From: Verrucomicrobiia bacterium
GTDB taxonomy: Bacteria > Zixibacteria > MSB-5A5 > DSPP01
Length of the DNA: 64,000 nt
Assembly: GCA_035574275.1 (NCBI GenBank)
Contig: DATLYY010000042.1
Location: 27,008 to 91,007 of the forward strand
Direction of reading: 5' to 3'
The position numbers and the translations under genes were made by a program. Shown one piece after another: positions 49,923-58,714 of the stretch. The number at the start of each line of letters is the position of its first letter. The stretch's first letter is position 1. The notes below the pieces were generated by a model. The model worked only from the letters and a program-made list of their open reading frames with translations. It did no database searches and was not told the DNA's origin.

Positions 49923-52295
49923 ATGCAAACGTCCTATAAATGGCTTCTGGAATGGGTTGATTTCTCCTTCTCCCCGCAGGAACTGGCTGAACGGCTGACC
50001 GGCATCGGGCTTGCCGTGGAAACGGTCGAGCCGCTTTTCCCCAAGCTGGACGGCGTGGTGGTCGGCAAGGTTGAACTGGTGGAAAAACATCCGGAAGCGG
50101 ACCGGCTGACGGTCTGCACGGTATCGCTTGGCTCCGAAAAGAAGCGGGTGGTTTGCGGCGCCCCCAACGTGCAGAGCGGGCAGAAGATCGCCTACGCTCC
50201 CGTCGGTTCCAAACTGCCGAACGGCGTGCAAATCGGGCTCGCCAACATCCGCGGGGTGGAATCGGCCGGGATGATCTGCTCCGAGTCTGAACTCGGCCTG
50301 GGAGTCGATAAAGAGGGGATTATGGTGCTCGATTCCGGCGTCATCGGCAAGAAACTTACCGACGAGCTGGATTTGGACGACTGGAAGCTGGCCGTGGAGC
50401 TGACCCCCAACCGGCCGGACTGTCTTTCGGTGGTGGGCATCGCGCGTGAAATAGCCGCTTTGGTCGGGGGAAAGTTGAAACATCCGAAAATCGCCCTGAA
50501 GGAGGCGGAGGAACCGGTCTCCCGCTTTGTCTCCGTGCAAATTTCCGACCCGGAGCGCTGCGGCCGCTACGCCGCCCGGCTCGTGCGGAAAATAAAAGTC
50601 GGCCCATCCCCCTTCTGGCTCAGGAAAAAAATCATCGCCGGCGGGATGCGCCCCATCAACAACGCCGTGGACATCACCAATCTGGTGATGCTGGAACTGG
50701 GGCATCCGTTGCACGCCTTTGATTTCAAGCGCTTCGGCTCGGCGCGGGTTTTGGTGCGCCGGGCGGCGGAAGGGGAGAAGCTGAAAACGCTGGACGGTGT
50801 GGAGCGGGTTCTCACGGCGGAAGATCTGCTCATAACCAGCGGCAAGGCGGGAACGGCTTTGGCCGGTGTGATGGGGGGGATGGAAAGCGAAATTCAGCAC
50901 GACACCACGGAGGTTTTGCTGGAAGCGGCTTACTTCGAACCGCGCGGCATCCGCCGGACGCGCAAACGGCTGGGACTAATGACTGAATCGGCCCTGCGGT
51001 TTGAAAAAGGGACGGATATCAACGTCATACCAGTCGCCCTCGACCGGGCCGCCCAGCTTTTTGCCGAACTGGCCGGAGGGGAAGTTCTCACCGGCTGCGT
51101 GGATGTCTATCCCAAGCCAAAGGAACCGGTAAAGCTGGCCCTGCGGCCCATCCGGATGGCGCAGGTTTTGGGGGCGGAGATTACCTCTCCCGAAGTGGTC
51201 GATTACCTGACCCGGCTGGAGATGACCGTAAGCCCCGGCAAGGAATTGACCGTTACGGTGCCAAGCTTCCGCGTGGACATCAGGGAAGAGGCGGATTTGA
51301 TCGAGGAGGTGGCGCGGCTTTACGGCTACGACAAAATCCCCTCCCGGCAGCGGGGCGGCGGGCCTTTGGTTCCCGGGGTTTCCGCCTTCGAGGCGGCCGC
51401 TGAGCGGATGCGGGAGCTTTTGACCGGTTCCGGTTTCTCCGAGGCGGTCAACAGCCCCTTGGGGAATCCAAAAGTTTTCGCCAAGGCCGGTTTTGCCGGG
51501 CCGTTCGCCGCGCTGGCCAATCCCCTTTCCGAGGAGCTTTCGGTTCTGCGCCCCACCCTTCTGGTTTCGCTGGCGGAAGCGGCCGGCCGCAATCACGCCG
51601 GAGGGACCCTTACCGTCCGGCTTTTTGAGTTCTCCAAAATTTTCCGCTCCGGCACCCCGCCGGAGGAGTGCTGGCGTTTGGGCCTCGTGCTCTCCGCCGC
51701 CGCCGCGCCCCATTGGCGGGAGAAGGGGCGGACGGCCGATTTTTACGACTTCACCGGTGTTCTGGAAAAACTTTTTGCGGTATTCCTGCGGCAGCCCGTG
51801 GCGTTGACACGAAAAGAGTCGCTGCCCGCCTTTTTGGAGCAGGAATTCGAGTTAAAAATAGGGGGACAATCTATCGGCCTCGTTGGCGAATTGAACCTGG
51901 AATGGATCAAGGAACTGCATTTCAAAAAGCCCTGCTTTCTGGCGGAAATCGACTGGGAAACGCTGCTCAAACTGGCCGGTCCGGAAAAAACCTATGTCCC
52001 CTTTTCCCGCTTTCCGGCGGTGGAGCGGGACGCCGCCTTGATCGCCCCGGTGGAGCTTCTGGTCGGCGATGTTTTGGATGAAATACGGAATGCCAGGGAG
52101 CCGCTCTTGGAGAAGTTCGAGCTGTTCGATTTGTACACCGGCCCGCAGGCGGGGGAGGGGAAAAAGAGTCTGGCCCTTTCCTTCCGCTACCGGTCGAGCG
52201 AAAAAACCTTAACCGACGCCGAGGCGGACGCCGCCCACGAAAAACTGATCGGCCGGCTGGTTTCCCGCTTCGGCCTCGTCTGGAGGAAACAATGA
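49923..52295 (+). CDS. pheT: Phenylalanyl-tRNA synthetase beta subunit
   Basis: 790 residues. N-terminal EMAP-like tRNA-binding domain (VGKVELVEKHPEADRLTVCT), the B3/B4 editing region (AEDLLITSGKAGTALAGVMG), B5 (ALRPIRMAQVLG) and the C-terminal anticodon-binding ferredoxin fold (RFPAVERDAALIAP). Its stop overlaps the ATG of the following coiled-coil gene by four bases. Confidence 0.96.
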   Translation: MQTSYKWLLEWVDFSFSPQELAERLTGIGLAVETVEPLFPKLDGVVVGKVELVEKHPEADRLTVCTVSLGSEKKRVVCGAPNVQSGQKIAYAPVGSKLPNGVQIGLANIRGVESAGMICSESELGLGVDKEGIMVLDSGVIGKKLTDELDLDDWKLAVELTPNRPDCLSVVGIAREIAALVGGKLKHPKIALKEAEEPVSRFVSVQISDPERCGRYAARLVRKIKVGPSPFWLRKKIIAGGMRPINNAVDITNLVMLELGHPLHAFDFKRFGSARVLVRRAAEGEKLKTLDGVERVLTAEDLLITSGKAGTALAGVMGGMESEIQHDTTEVLLEAAYFEPRGIRRTRKRLGLMTESALRFEKGTDINVIPVALDRAAQLFAELAGGEVLTGCVDVYPKPKEPVKLALRPIRMAQVLGAEITSPEVVDYLTRLEMTVSPGKELTVTVPSFRVDIREEADLIEEVARLYGYDKIPSRQRGGGPLVPGVSAFEAAAERMRELLTGSGFSEAVNSPLGNPKVFAKAGFAGPFAALANPLSEELSVLRPTLLVSLAEAAGRNHAGGTLTVRLFEFSKIFRSGTPPEECWRLGLVLSAAAAPHWREKGRTADFYDFTGVLEKLFAVFLRQPVALTRKESLPAFLEQEFELKIGGQSIGLVGELNLEWIKELHFKKPCFLAEIDWETLLKLAGPEKTYVPFSRFPAVERDAALIAPVELLVGDVLDEIRNAREPLLEKFELFDLYTGPQAGEGKKSLALSFRYRSSEKTLTDAEADAAHEKLIGRLVSRFGLVWRKQ

Positions 52296-52579
52296 CCGAT
52301 GCCCTAAAACGTCTGGAAGAGAAAGTCACCAAAACCTTTGAGGCCCTGGAAAAGGCGAAAGAGGAATTGAAGGTGCTGGAGCGGGCCAAAACGGAACTGG
52401 AGGCAAAACTTTCCGAAAAGGAAAAAGAGATTGCGGCCTTAAGATCCTCCACCCGGCGAATGGACGACGAGCGGGCGCACGTCGTTAAAGTGGCCAAGGA
52501 CAAGTCGGATAAATTCAAAAACCGGCTGGAAGGGATTTTGACCAAGCTTTCCCGCTTGGAATCTGAACTCTCCGCGTAG
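52292..52579 (+). CDS. Small coiled-coil protein, ZapB-like position
   Basis: 95 residues, almost all one long heptad-repeat helix (LEEKVTKTFEALEKAKEELK, then ERAKTELEAKLSEKEKEIAAL). It overlaps pheT by four bases. In many genomes a small coiled-coil gene of this kind lies between pheT and zapA; zapA is here 6.2 kb further on. A division-related role is inferred only from that. Confidence 0.6.
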   Translation: MTDALKRLEEKVTKTFEALEKAKEELKVLERAKTELEAKLSEKEKEIAALRSSTRRMDDERAHVVKVAKDKSDKFKNRLEGILTKLSRLESELSA

Positions 52580-52581
52580 GT

Positions 52582-53217
52582 TTACTTGTAATTGGGAACG
52601 TTTTGGCCGAGGACAATATCCCGTTGGCCACTCCAGACGCCGTTTTCGTCTTTGGTCAGCTGGACAATTCCCGAGCCGCCCCTTTTTTCCAGCCGGTTTT
52701 TTATCCGCCCGGTTATAAGCGGGTCTCCCTCAAAGAAGTAGTCGTCAATCCAGTACTCGTTTTTGTCCGGCTCTTTGATTATGCAATGGATATGGGCCGG
52801 GTCGCTTCCGTTCGGATAAGGGGCCGGACGGATGGAGCGAAAAGAATACTGTCCCCGCTCATCCGTCTTCACCCAACCCCGCAGATGCCCGTGCCGCCTT
52901 GCCCAGCCGGTCTGACCTTCGGACGGTTCATAATACCCCTCTGCGTTGGTGTGATAGACGTAGAGGATGACATCCTTGGCCGGCGTTTTGCCGTCCTTTT
53001 TGAAAATCGTGCCGCTCAATTCGAGCCGCTCCCCCGGCTCGGAGCTGTCCGCGATCACCGTCTGCCAACTCAAATTTTTCGGCATCCCTTCATAAATCCC
53101 CTCGCACCCTTCGCAAAAGCCCCCCACCCGTTCCAAATTGCGGTCTCGTCTTTGGGCTTCCATGTTACGGCCGGTCAATAAGAAAAGAAAGACCAAAATA
53201 AAAATCTTTGAAGTCAC
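52582..53217 (-). CDS. Exported intradiol-dioxygenase-like protein
   Basis: 211 residues starting at GTG 53217, which overlaps the upstream gene's TGA (GTGA), giving the signal sequence TSKIFILVFLFLLTGRNMEA. The domain matches the catechol/protocatechuate dioxygenase core, whose iron ligands are two Tyr and two His. LYVYHTNAEGYYEP and SDPAHIHCII supply tyrosines and histidines. An exported, single-domain form like this may act on aromatic or lignin-like compounds, but the substrate is not predictable. Confidence 0.78.
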   Translation of the reverse strand: MTSKIFILVFLFLLTGRNMEAQRRDRNLERVGGFCEGCEGIYEGMPKNLSWQTVIADSSEPGERLELSGTIFKKDGKTPAKDVILYVYHTNAEGYYEPSEGQTGWARRHGHLRGWVKTDERGQYSFRSIRPAPYPNGSDPAHIHCIIKEPDKNEYWIDDYFFEGDPLITGRIKNRLEKRGGSGIVQLTKDENGVWSGQRDIVLGQNVPNYK

Positions 53218-53450
53218 TTTTCCTGCTTTTTCTCCTCGTTCATAAAATAGGAGAGGGCGCCGGAAGGGCATTGCTTGACTTGCTCAATCATCCTTTGCGT
53301 ATCCGCCCCCTCTGGGTTCACCCAAGGGCGTTTGGTGGGGTCGAATACCGCGGGGAGGCCCAAAAAGCATTTGGCGGAATGGACGCAAAGCGCCGGCTGC
53401 CAGAGAATGGTCACTTCGCCGTTTGTGTATTTTTTGGTGATATCCTTCAT
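53214..53450 (-). CDS. Divergent [4Fe-4S] mono-cluster protein (YjdI/Fer4_19-like)
   Basis: 78 residues. The Fer4_19 pattern is present: CVHSAKCFLGLPAVFD, then RPWVNPEGA and a C-terminal CPSGALSYF. Its stop overlaps the GTG start of the dioxygenase-like gene, so the cytoplasmic Fe-S protein and the exported protein are co-translated. TATAAC lies five bases before its ATG. Confidence 0.82.
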   Translation of the reverse strand: MKDITKKYTNGEVTILWQPALCVHSAKCFLGLPAVFDPTKRPWVNPEGADTQRMIEQVKQCPSGALSYFMNEEKKQEK

Positions 53451-53479
53451 TCTTCGTTATACCCTTCTACCGGGGCTGT

Positions 53480-53797
53480 TCAGCTTGAGGTCAGTTTCAA
53501 CCCGATAATGCCGGCCACAATTAAACCGATGCAGAAAAGCCGCGCAAGGGAGGCGGATTCGGAAAAAAGGAGGACGCCGAATGCCGCCGTGCCGACCGCG
53601 CCGATGCCGGTCCAGATGGCATAGCCGGTCCCCACCGGTATCGTTTTCACCGCCTGCGCCAGAAAAAAGAAGCTCGCCAGCATCGCGGCAATCGTCCAGA
53701 CGCTCGGCCCGAGCCGGGTGAATCCCTGCGCATATTTCAACCCGACCGCCCAGATGATTTCAAAAATTCCGGCAACAATCAAATAAACCCAAGCCAT
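53480..53797 (-). CDS. gdx: SMR-family guanidinium exporter (Gdx/SugE-like)
   Basis: 105 residues and four helices. The sequence is of the Gdx (formerly SugE) subtype: [20 protein letters not shown] with the essential glutamate at E13, then [20 protein letters not shown]. These proteins export guanidinium ion by proton exchange. GGAGG precedes the ATG. No guanidine riboswitch is seen upstream; instead a dyad lies by the -10. Confidence 0.9.
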   Translation of the reverse strand: MAWVYLIVAGIFEIIWAVGLKYAQGFTRLGPSVWTIAAMLASFFFLAQAVKTIPVGTGYAIWTGIGAVGTAAFGVLLFSESASLARLFCIGLIVAGIIGLKLTSS

Positions 53798-53820
53798 ATA
53801 CTTCGCCTCCTTTCGGGAGC

Positions 53821-53847
53821 AGTATATCAAATACCCGCAACTTGCGG
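53821..53847 (-). promoter_or_regulatory. gdx promoter with dyad operator
   Basis: On the minus strand, TATACT (53826-53821) is a good -10. Nine bases upstream lies the perfect dyad CCGCAA-G-TTGCGG (53847-53835), where a regulator could bind. No clear -35 box is seen. Confidence 0.45.
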
Positions 53848-53883
53848 AAACTTTTTGACTTGAATGGGGAACGAAACGAGCGG

Positions 53884-54708
53884 TTATTTCTTTTTCTGCG
53901 AGAAGAGCCAGGGGAGGAATTCCTCCTCCTTGAAGGCCGGCACCCAGACGTCGTGGCCAACCCCCTTGTATTCCGTGTAGCGCACCTCCGCGCCGGCTTT
54001 TTTGGCCGCTTCCACCATCTCCCGCGAGCGCTTGGGGGGAACGGCCTGGTCCGATTTGCCGTGGAAGGCCCAGATGGCGGTGTTCTTCATCCCCGATGCC
54101 CGCCCGGGGTATCCCCCGCCGCACATCGGCATCGCCGCGGCGAAGGTTTTCGGATACCGCCCGATGATATCCCACGTCCCGAACCCCCCCATCGAAATGC
54201 CGATTACGTACTGCCGTTTGGAGTCGATTTTGTAGCGGGAGCGCAGATGCTTGAGCATTTTGACAATCAGCTTCTCTTGGCGGGAGGCGGGTTTGCCCCA
54301 GGGCCCGGCCCAGTATTCATCCGGCGGGCACTGCGGGGCGACGACAAAACAGGGGTGGTTTTTCTGGTTTTCCGGCCGGGTAAAAAATCCGGGGCCGTGT
54401 TCATCCCCCCAGGAAAGCAGAACGCTCAAATCCTTGCCGCGCGCCCCCCGGCCGTGCAGCCAGAGCACCACCGGGTAGTATTTCTTCGGGTTGTAATTTT
54501 TCGGCACAAAAAACAGATAGCGGATGCTGTCCTTTTTGGAGGCCCTGTACACCCGTTCCTGAAACCCGCCGGGAAGGGAGGAAATCGCCTGCTCTAATAT
54601 GGCCGGGGTGGAGGCCTCTTTTGAAGCCAACTTATCCCCCGTTTTGGAAACCAAGAGGGTTGGGAAGGCAAAAAGTCCCAATAAAGAGAGCCAAAAGGTT
54701 CTCGCCAT
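53884..54708 (-). CDS. Exported alpha/beta hydrolase (esterase/dienelactone hydrolase-like)
   Basis: 274 residues with a signal peptide ([21 protein letters not shown]). The oxyanion region is [12 protein letters not shown], the nucleophile elbow GISMGGFG holds the serine, the acid is in [10 protein letters not shown] and the histidine in GVGHDVW. This resembles PHB-depolymerase/LpqC-type carboxylesterases. The substrate is unknown. Confidence 0.85.
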   Translation of the reverse strand: MARTFWLSLLGLFAFPTLLVSKTGDKLASKEASTPAILEQAISSLPGGFQERVYRASKKDSIRYLFFVPKNYNPKKYYPVVLWLHGRGARGKDLSVLLSWGDEHGPGFFTRPENQKNHPCFVVAPQCPPDEYWAGPWGKPASRQEKLIVKMLKHLRSRYKIDSKRQYVIGISMGGFGTWDIIGRYPKTFAAAMPMCGGGYPGRASGMKNTAIWAFHGKSDQAVPPKRSREMVEAAKKAGAEVRYTEYKGVGHDVWVPAFKEEEFLPWLFSQKKK

Positions 54709-54777
54709 ATATACTTATATTTTCGACAGAAACCGCCGGTTGCTGGAGGGCTGAATTTATTCAGCCCCTCCGACGGG

Positions 54778-55200
54778 TTAAATCACGCCCAACTGCTCAA
54801 GCAAATCAATCCCGTCCCATTCCCCCCAGCGCTCGCTGATTTTGCCCTTCCGGATCGTGATGATTTCGATACCTTTGAAGCGGATTTGCTTCCCGGTCGG
54901 CGGGGCGTTCAGATATTTTCCTTTGTGCGTGCCGACGGCCGACCAGCGGACGGCCACTTTTCCCGTGTCCGGTTCGACGACCAAATCCTCAACTTTGCAG
55001 TTGAAATCCGGAAAGGCGGCATACACTTCCAAAATCGCTTTTTTGAATCCGGCGTTGGACGGCTCCCGGCCGGAGGAATCCCGGTCTACAAAATCGGTGG
55101 CGTGAAGCTCGTCCACAATTTTGACGTTCCCCCGGACCCAGCCTTCCTCAATCCAGCGGCGGGCGATTTTTTTCAGCTCTTCAGTTTTTCCGTCGGCCAC
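54778..55200 (-). CDS. SnoaL-like ester cyclase family protein
   Basis: 140 residues, a compact NTF2-like fold. ELHATDFVDRD, GFKKAILEVYAAFPDF and the later GKQIRFKGIEIITIRKGKIS follow the SnoaL-like pattern. The function is not assignable; such proteins are small isomerases, cyclases or binding proteins. It lies seven bases after the DUF2569 gene on the same strand. Confidence 0.82.
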   Translation of the reverse strand: MADGKTEELKKIARRWIEEGWVRGNVKIVDELHATDFVDRDSSGREPSNAGFKKAILEVYAAFPDFNCKVEDLVVEPDTGKVAVRWSAVGTHKGKYLNAPPTGKQIRFKGIEIITIRKGKISERWGEWDGIDLLEQLGVI

Positions 55201-55206
55201 TTCTCG

Positions 55207-55758
55207 TCAAACGCCGGTCGGCACCGCCGGCTTGTGCTGGCTGACCCCCGCGGGGGATTGCCAGGTGCCGACGGAACCCGGTTTGACGAAGGTATTCTTT
55301 ACCCTTCTGGAGCGCAAGAAGTAGGGGATCCAAATCGCCGCCGCGATAATCGTCCGAGCCATTTCCTTAAGGGCCTGCGTGTCTTTGGAAGCCGCCACCG
55401 CCGGTATGGCGTTCCCCATAAAGAAATCGCTGACCACAAAGACGACGTTTAGCGCCAGCATCGCGATGTACAAAGTCGGGAAGCGCCAGTGTTTGGTGAA
55501 GAAAAAGAATATCAACGCCAGATTGGCGAGGATGAAAAGGGAATTTCCGACGATTTCAAACGTGAGCAGGGGTTTCCAGAGCGGGTGATACGCCTCCGTC
55601 CCCGGCGTGGTCAAAACCGGCCAGTAGCCATCCCGGAAAATCGGCCAGAAATCCTTCAACAAATTGAGTCCCAAACGAAGCGGTGCGACAAACAACCCGA
55701 TGGCGGGCAAAATCAGCCATCCCTTCAACCCCGTTGGTTCTCCCGGCGCGGTATTCAT
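55207..55758 (-). CDS. DUF2569 family membrane protein
   Basis: 183 residues with four hydrophobic helices. The N-terminal GLKGWLILPAIGLFVAPLRL is the DUF2569 hallmark. The start at 55758 is set by AAAGGGAGG upstream; a longer frame would add 17 unlikely residues. Function unknown; it may share a message with the SnoaL-like gene. Confidence 0.82.
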   Translation of the reverse strand: MNTAPGEPTGLKGWLILPAIGLFVAPLRLGLNLLKDFWPIFRDGYWPVLTTPGTEAYHPLWKPLLTFEIVGNSLFILANLALIFFFFTKHWRFPTLYIAMLALNVVFVVSDFFMGNAIPAVAASKDTQALKEMARTIIAAAIWIPYFLRSRRVKNTFVKPGSVGTWQSPAGVSQHKPAVPTGV

Positions 55759-55826
55759 TTTCCCCTCCCTTTTTAGTAGCCCGTAAAGCGGCCGCTTATG
55801 CCATCTCAATCGACAAAAAGGAGAGG

Positions 55827-56423
55827 TTACTTTACCTGCCTTCTTGGATGATCTTTATTGAACGACTTAAAAAGTTCAAAGTATGTTTCTCTTTTTCTTT
55901 TGTATTCGTCCGTCGTCATAAGCCAGCCGTTGTAAACCCAAAAATACCATTCGGTTTGCCCGGCCCAGATGTGCCACGAGAGGGGGCGCAACATATCATC
56001 GACCGGCAGCGGCAAAACCAAGGTTATGGAATCGATGGGATGGTATACTTGTTTTTCAAATATGCTTCGTATCGTATCCTCGTTTAAGTGCCGCCGGTGG
56101 ACGGCAAACGGCCAAGCCCCGCGGGCGGCCCGCCCCATAAATTTTCCCGATGGAATATTCCGCCACGATTCGGCCAGCACGGAGCCGTCCTTGGTCAAGT
56201 AGTAGGTCTGGATATAATCCTCTTTGCCCGGCCATTCGTTTCGGACGTAGTAACTTATTGAATCAGAACATTCCCGCTGCCGCCACGCAAAGTGCTGGCG
56301 TTCCCAGCGTTGAGCTTGTCGATGAGTCGTGATCGGCATACCGAAGGGGGCAGGCATCAGCCCACAACAGCCGTCAAGAAGGAAGGCGCAAACGGCCACC
56401 AATGGAAACATGTGATTCTTCAT
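55827..56423 (-). CDS. Probable lipoprotein of unknown function
   Basis: 198 residues. The N-terminus MKNHMFPLVAVCAFLLDGCC has a lipobox-like LDGC, so the protein is probably lipid-anchored. The rest is rich in Trp, Tyr and Arg with no recognised family. A terminator hairpin from the neighbouring DUF1328 gene lies upstream. Confidence 0.6.
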   Translation of the reverse strand: MKNHMFPLVAVCAFLLDGCCGLMPAPFGMPITTHRQAQRWERQHFAWRQRECSDSISYYVRNEWPGKEDYIQTYYLTKDGSVLAESWRNIPSGKFMGRAARGAWPFAVHRRHLNEDTIRSIFEKQVYHPIDSITLVLPLPVDDMLRPLSWHIWAGQTEWYFWVYNGWLMTTDEYKRKRETYFELFKSFNKDHPRRQVK

Positions 56424-56539
56424 CCTGCCACTGCCTTTCCAAAACGGTGGCGCGTTCTATAAAACCTACGGCGGACAGGATAGGTCTGTTTGCAGAGTTT
56501 TGTAGTTTTGCCTCTCCGGGGGAGGTTGATGAGAGCCGG

Positions 56540-56576
56540 GAGGAAAATAATAAGGGCGGGGGTAAACCCCGCCCTT
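56540..56576 (-). terminator. Terminator of the DUF1328 gene
   Basis: On the minus strand AAGGGCGGGG/CCCCGCCCTT (ten pairs, five-base loop) followed by TTATTATTTTCC, 17 bases after the stop. Confidence 0.75.
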
Positions 56577-56592
56577 GGGAGGAGTGCTCAGG

Positions 56593-56763
56593 TTAAACAG
56601 GGGGAGGAATCCGCCGGCCAAGGACGAAGCAGATGGCGGCCAGTATCAAGAAGGCGATGAACAAAATCCACGCAATCTTGGCGGCTATAAACTGCACGCC
56701 GGTCAGCCCCAATACCCCTGCGATCAACGCGATGATGAGAAATCCAAATGCCCAACGCAGCAT
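56593..56763 (-). CDS. DUF1328 small membrane protein
   Basis: 56 residues: MLRWAFGFLIIALIAGVLGL, then two further hydrophobic stretches and the C-terminal GRRIPPPV. The pattern MLRWA...IALIA..LG...G.A..AKI...IF is the DUF1328 (YtjA) signature of stress-related membrane peptides. AAAGGAGG is spaced ideally before the ATG, and a terminator follows. Too short for ordinary gene-length cut-offs. Confidence 0.85.
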   Translation of the reverse strand: MLRWAFGFLIIALIAGVLGLTGVQFIAAKIAWILFIAFLILAAICFVLGRRIPPPV

Positions 56764-56906
56764 GGTTTCCTCCTTTCGCTACTCTAACTTATACCCCGCA
56801 GAGGCAGGCGAGGATTGCTTGGTTAATCCATTGGAATGCTTGAGCTTGAAGGGTGCCCTTTGGAAATTGCTCAAACTGCGGACTTAGCGCTTTTGTTGCT
56901 GGGATT

Positions 56907-57089
56907 TTATTGAGCGGGCTTTCTTTTCGGCCGCAAAAGCAACTCCCCGCTGCAGTTGGGGCAGTCATAATTCATCTGTTTGGCGCAGGAGGGGCAGAAC
57001 GTGCATTCGTAACTGCAAATGAACGCCTCGCCATCGTTTTTCAGGACGCCCTTGCATTTTTCGCACGCCGTTTTCATTTCCAAGGCCAT
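56907..57089 (-). CDS. DUF1272 zinc-ribbon protein
   Basis: 60 residues from ATG 57089, with GGAGG upstream. Eight cysteines in pairs are present: CEKC, CSYECTFCPSC and CPNC. EAFICSYECTFCPSC is the DUF1272 hallmark. Zinc binding is likely; function unknown. The start overlaps the stop region of the preceding DUF5655 gene. Confidence 0.88.
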   Translation of the reverse strand: MALEMKTACEKCKGVLKNDGEAFICSYECTFCPSCAKQMNYDCPNCSGELLLRPKRKPAQ

Positions 57090-57091
57090 AA

Positions 57092-57544
57092 TCAACCCTC
57101 CTTTTTCTTCACATGCTTCCGCAGCCCGATGTCATACGCCATCCGCATATATTTTTTTAGTTTGAGAGTCAAATCACTTTTTTTATAAAGCCGAAAACGG
57201 TTGGCGAAATATTCCCGCCCGCCCGGCCGGGCCGGGGGGATTTTTTCGATTTGAGTAAAGCATTCATCGGTGTACAATTTATCGAAAAGCAGGCCGCATT
57301 GGATGTAATCCTTTCCAATCTTGGTCACCCCTGCAAAGCGGATTTTCGCCACAAAGGCAATCCGCGTCTTGGCCGGATGCAAATCGAACTTTCCGATTTT
57401 TTTGTACTCGTCAACGAAGAAACGGAACAATTTGACGGCTTCCGGCGTCTTCCCCTTCAAAAAACCCTCCAGCGTGTTCTTGCCGCAGGAGTGCCATTGG
57501 CTTTTGTTGACGAAGCGCTGTTTGCAAACCGGGCAGGTCCACAT
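57092..57544 (-). CDS. DUF5655 family protein with zinc-finger-like N-terminus
   Basis: 150 residues from ATG 57544 (MWTCPVCKQRFVNKSQWHSC), where a CXXC-X12-H-X-C pattern suggests a zinc site. The remainder, with AKTRIAFVAKIRFAGVTKIG, matches DUF5655, a family of unknown function. It begins two bases inside the stop region of the metallopeptidase gene, so the three minus-strand genes are probably co-transcribed. Confidence 0.7.
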   Translation of the reverse strand: MWTCPVCKQRFVNKSQWHSCGKNTLEGFLKGKTPEAVKLFRFFVDEYKKIGKFDLHPAKTRIAFVAKIRFAGVTKIGKDYIQCGLLFDKLYTDECFTQIEKIPPARPGGREYFANRFRLYKKSDLTLKLKKYMRMAYDIGLRKHVKKKEG

Positions 57545-57545
57545 A

Positions 57546-57908
57546 TCAGCCGATTCCCATATCCTCCAAGTCCTCCTCGTCAAAGCCAAAATAATGCCCC
57601 AGCTCGTGGAGCACCGTTTCCTGAATGCACTTGATTAGCCCCGCCCGGTCATCTTCGAAGTCGGATTCGAGGTTGTTTTTGAAGAGAATGATAGTGTCCG
57701 GCAGCCGCCCCAAATCGTCGTGCAGCCGCTCCGGTCGCGGCGTCCCGGCGTACAGTCCGTAGAGCTCCCGCTCGTCCACCTCATCCCCCGGCTTTGGTTT
57801 TCTGGCATCCCGAACGACTATTTGCACGTTTTCAATTTTTTTGCGGATTTCCTCCGGCAGTCCGGAAACCGCCTCCTTGGCAATCCGTTCGAATTCCGCC
57901 TGGGTCAT
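57546..57908 (-). CDS. Minigluzincin-type metallopeptidase family protein (PF06262-like)
   Basis: 120 residues. The zinc motif is HELGHYFGFDEEDL, matching HEXXHXXGXXE of this small family, in which the third ligand is a glutamate or aspartate. The N-terminal half with LYGLYAGTPRPER is also conserved in the family. Cytoplasmic and of unknown substrate. It is the first gene of the three-gene minus-strand set. Confidence 0.88.
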   Translation of the reverse strand: MTQAEFERIAKEAVSGLPEEIRKKIENVQIVVRDARKPKPGDEVDERELYGLYAGTPRPERLHDDLGRLPDTIILFKNNLESDFEDDRAGLIKCIQETVLHELGHYFGFDEEDLEDMGIG

Positions 57909-57923
57909 TCTTCTGTCCTTTTT

Positions 57924-57944
57924 GTCCCCCTTAACAAGGGGGAC
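57924..57944. repeat. Perfect intergenic hairpin repeat
   Basis: GTCCCCCTT-AAC-AAGGGGGAC, nine base pairs, followed by a GGCC-GAA-GGCC dyad. It resembles repeats common between genes in many bacteria; a degenerate relative (CTCCCTCTTTAACAGGGG) occurs at 63610-63627. Confidence 0.55.
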
Positions 57945-57981
57945 GAGGCCGAAGGCCGGAGGGGGTTGGGAGCCGTTTCGC

Positions 57982-58278
57982 TCATCTCGTCCGCGCGGAG
58001 CGAACCGGCGCCGACCGGTGTGCGCCGTAAAGATTGGCGTACGGAAAATGCCCGACCGGGGTCACGTAGCTGGTATGAAAATTGGCGTTGTGATATGCCA
58101 GGGTCTGGCAGTTCTGGCACAAAACCACGCAATTATCCTCTTTATCCGGCCCGCCGGAGCTTTCGCGCAGTAAATAATGGGCCGCTTCTTCCGTTTCGAC
58201 CAGCGTCTCGCCGCAGCGCGCGCATTTTCCGTTCTGGCGCAGCCGGGCCTGGGATTTGGTGAGGTTGGAAAAGGACAT
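57982..58278 (-). CDS. HNH endonuclease-like protein
   Basis: 98 residues. CARCGETLVETEEAAHYLLR, then DNCVVLCQNC and a histidine ten residues later give the layout of an HNH fold: two CXXC zinc pairs, AHH-like AH, N and H. Only AH rather than the first HH is present, so catalytic status is uncertain. Free-standing HNH proteins can be nicking enzymes or repair-related. Confidence 0.68.
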   Translation of the reverse strand: MSFSNLTKSQARLRQNGKCARCGETLVETEEAAHYLLRESSGGPDKEDNCVVLCQNCQTLAYHNANFHTSYVTPVGHFPYANLYGAHRSAPVRSARTR

Positions 58279-58322
58279 TGCTCCTCCTTTGTTTGTTTTA
58301 ACTACGACTTACGTTCTTCACC

Positions 58323-58523
58323 CTACGCTCTACGGGTCTTCTCCAGCCATTTTTCCACGCCGACAAACGGCGCAATGGCCGCCAGCTTCTCCAGAATCTT
58401 TTTCCGCTCCTCCGGGTCGCCGGCGGCGAGATATTTGGCCTTTAACTTTTGGTATTTCTCCCGCCGCTCTTTTTTCTGTCTAATCTTAAGCTTCCTTTTC
58501 GTTTTGCGTATTTTGCCCATCAT
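58323..58523 (-). CDS. Small basic conserved-type protein
   Basis: 66 residues, very lysine/arginine-rich at the N-terminus (MGKIRKTKRKLKIRQKKERR) and then a helical segment GDPEERKKILEKLAAIAPFV. GGAGG precedes the tandem ATGs (58523/58520). No certain family. A dyad AATACC-N7-GGTATT lies upstream (about 58592-58610) and may be its operator. Confidence 0.6.
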   Translation of the reverse strand: MMGKIRKTKRKLKIRQKKERREKYQKLKAKYLAAGDPEERKKILEKLAAIAPFVGVEKWLEKTRRA

Positions 58524-58714
58524 TATCAACCTCCTTGGCGATGCTTATCCAAAGAATTTTGGTTGGCCTTTGGTTTTCCAAATTCATTCTAATACCAAAA
58601 TTAGGTATTATTGATAAGGATTTCAAGCTGTATCCCGCCGGCTATCTGTAAATTCTCATCGCTCGGGACTAAAGCCGTCCGCTACGAAAAAAACATTTGA
58701 TGGAAGCGGTATGC

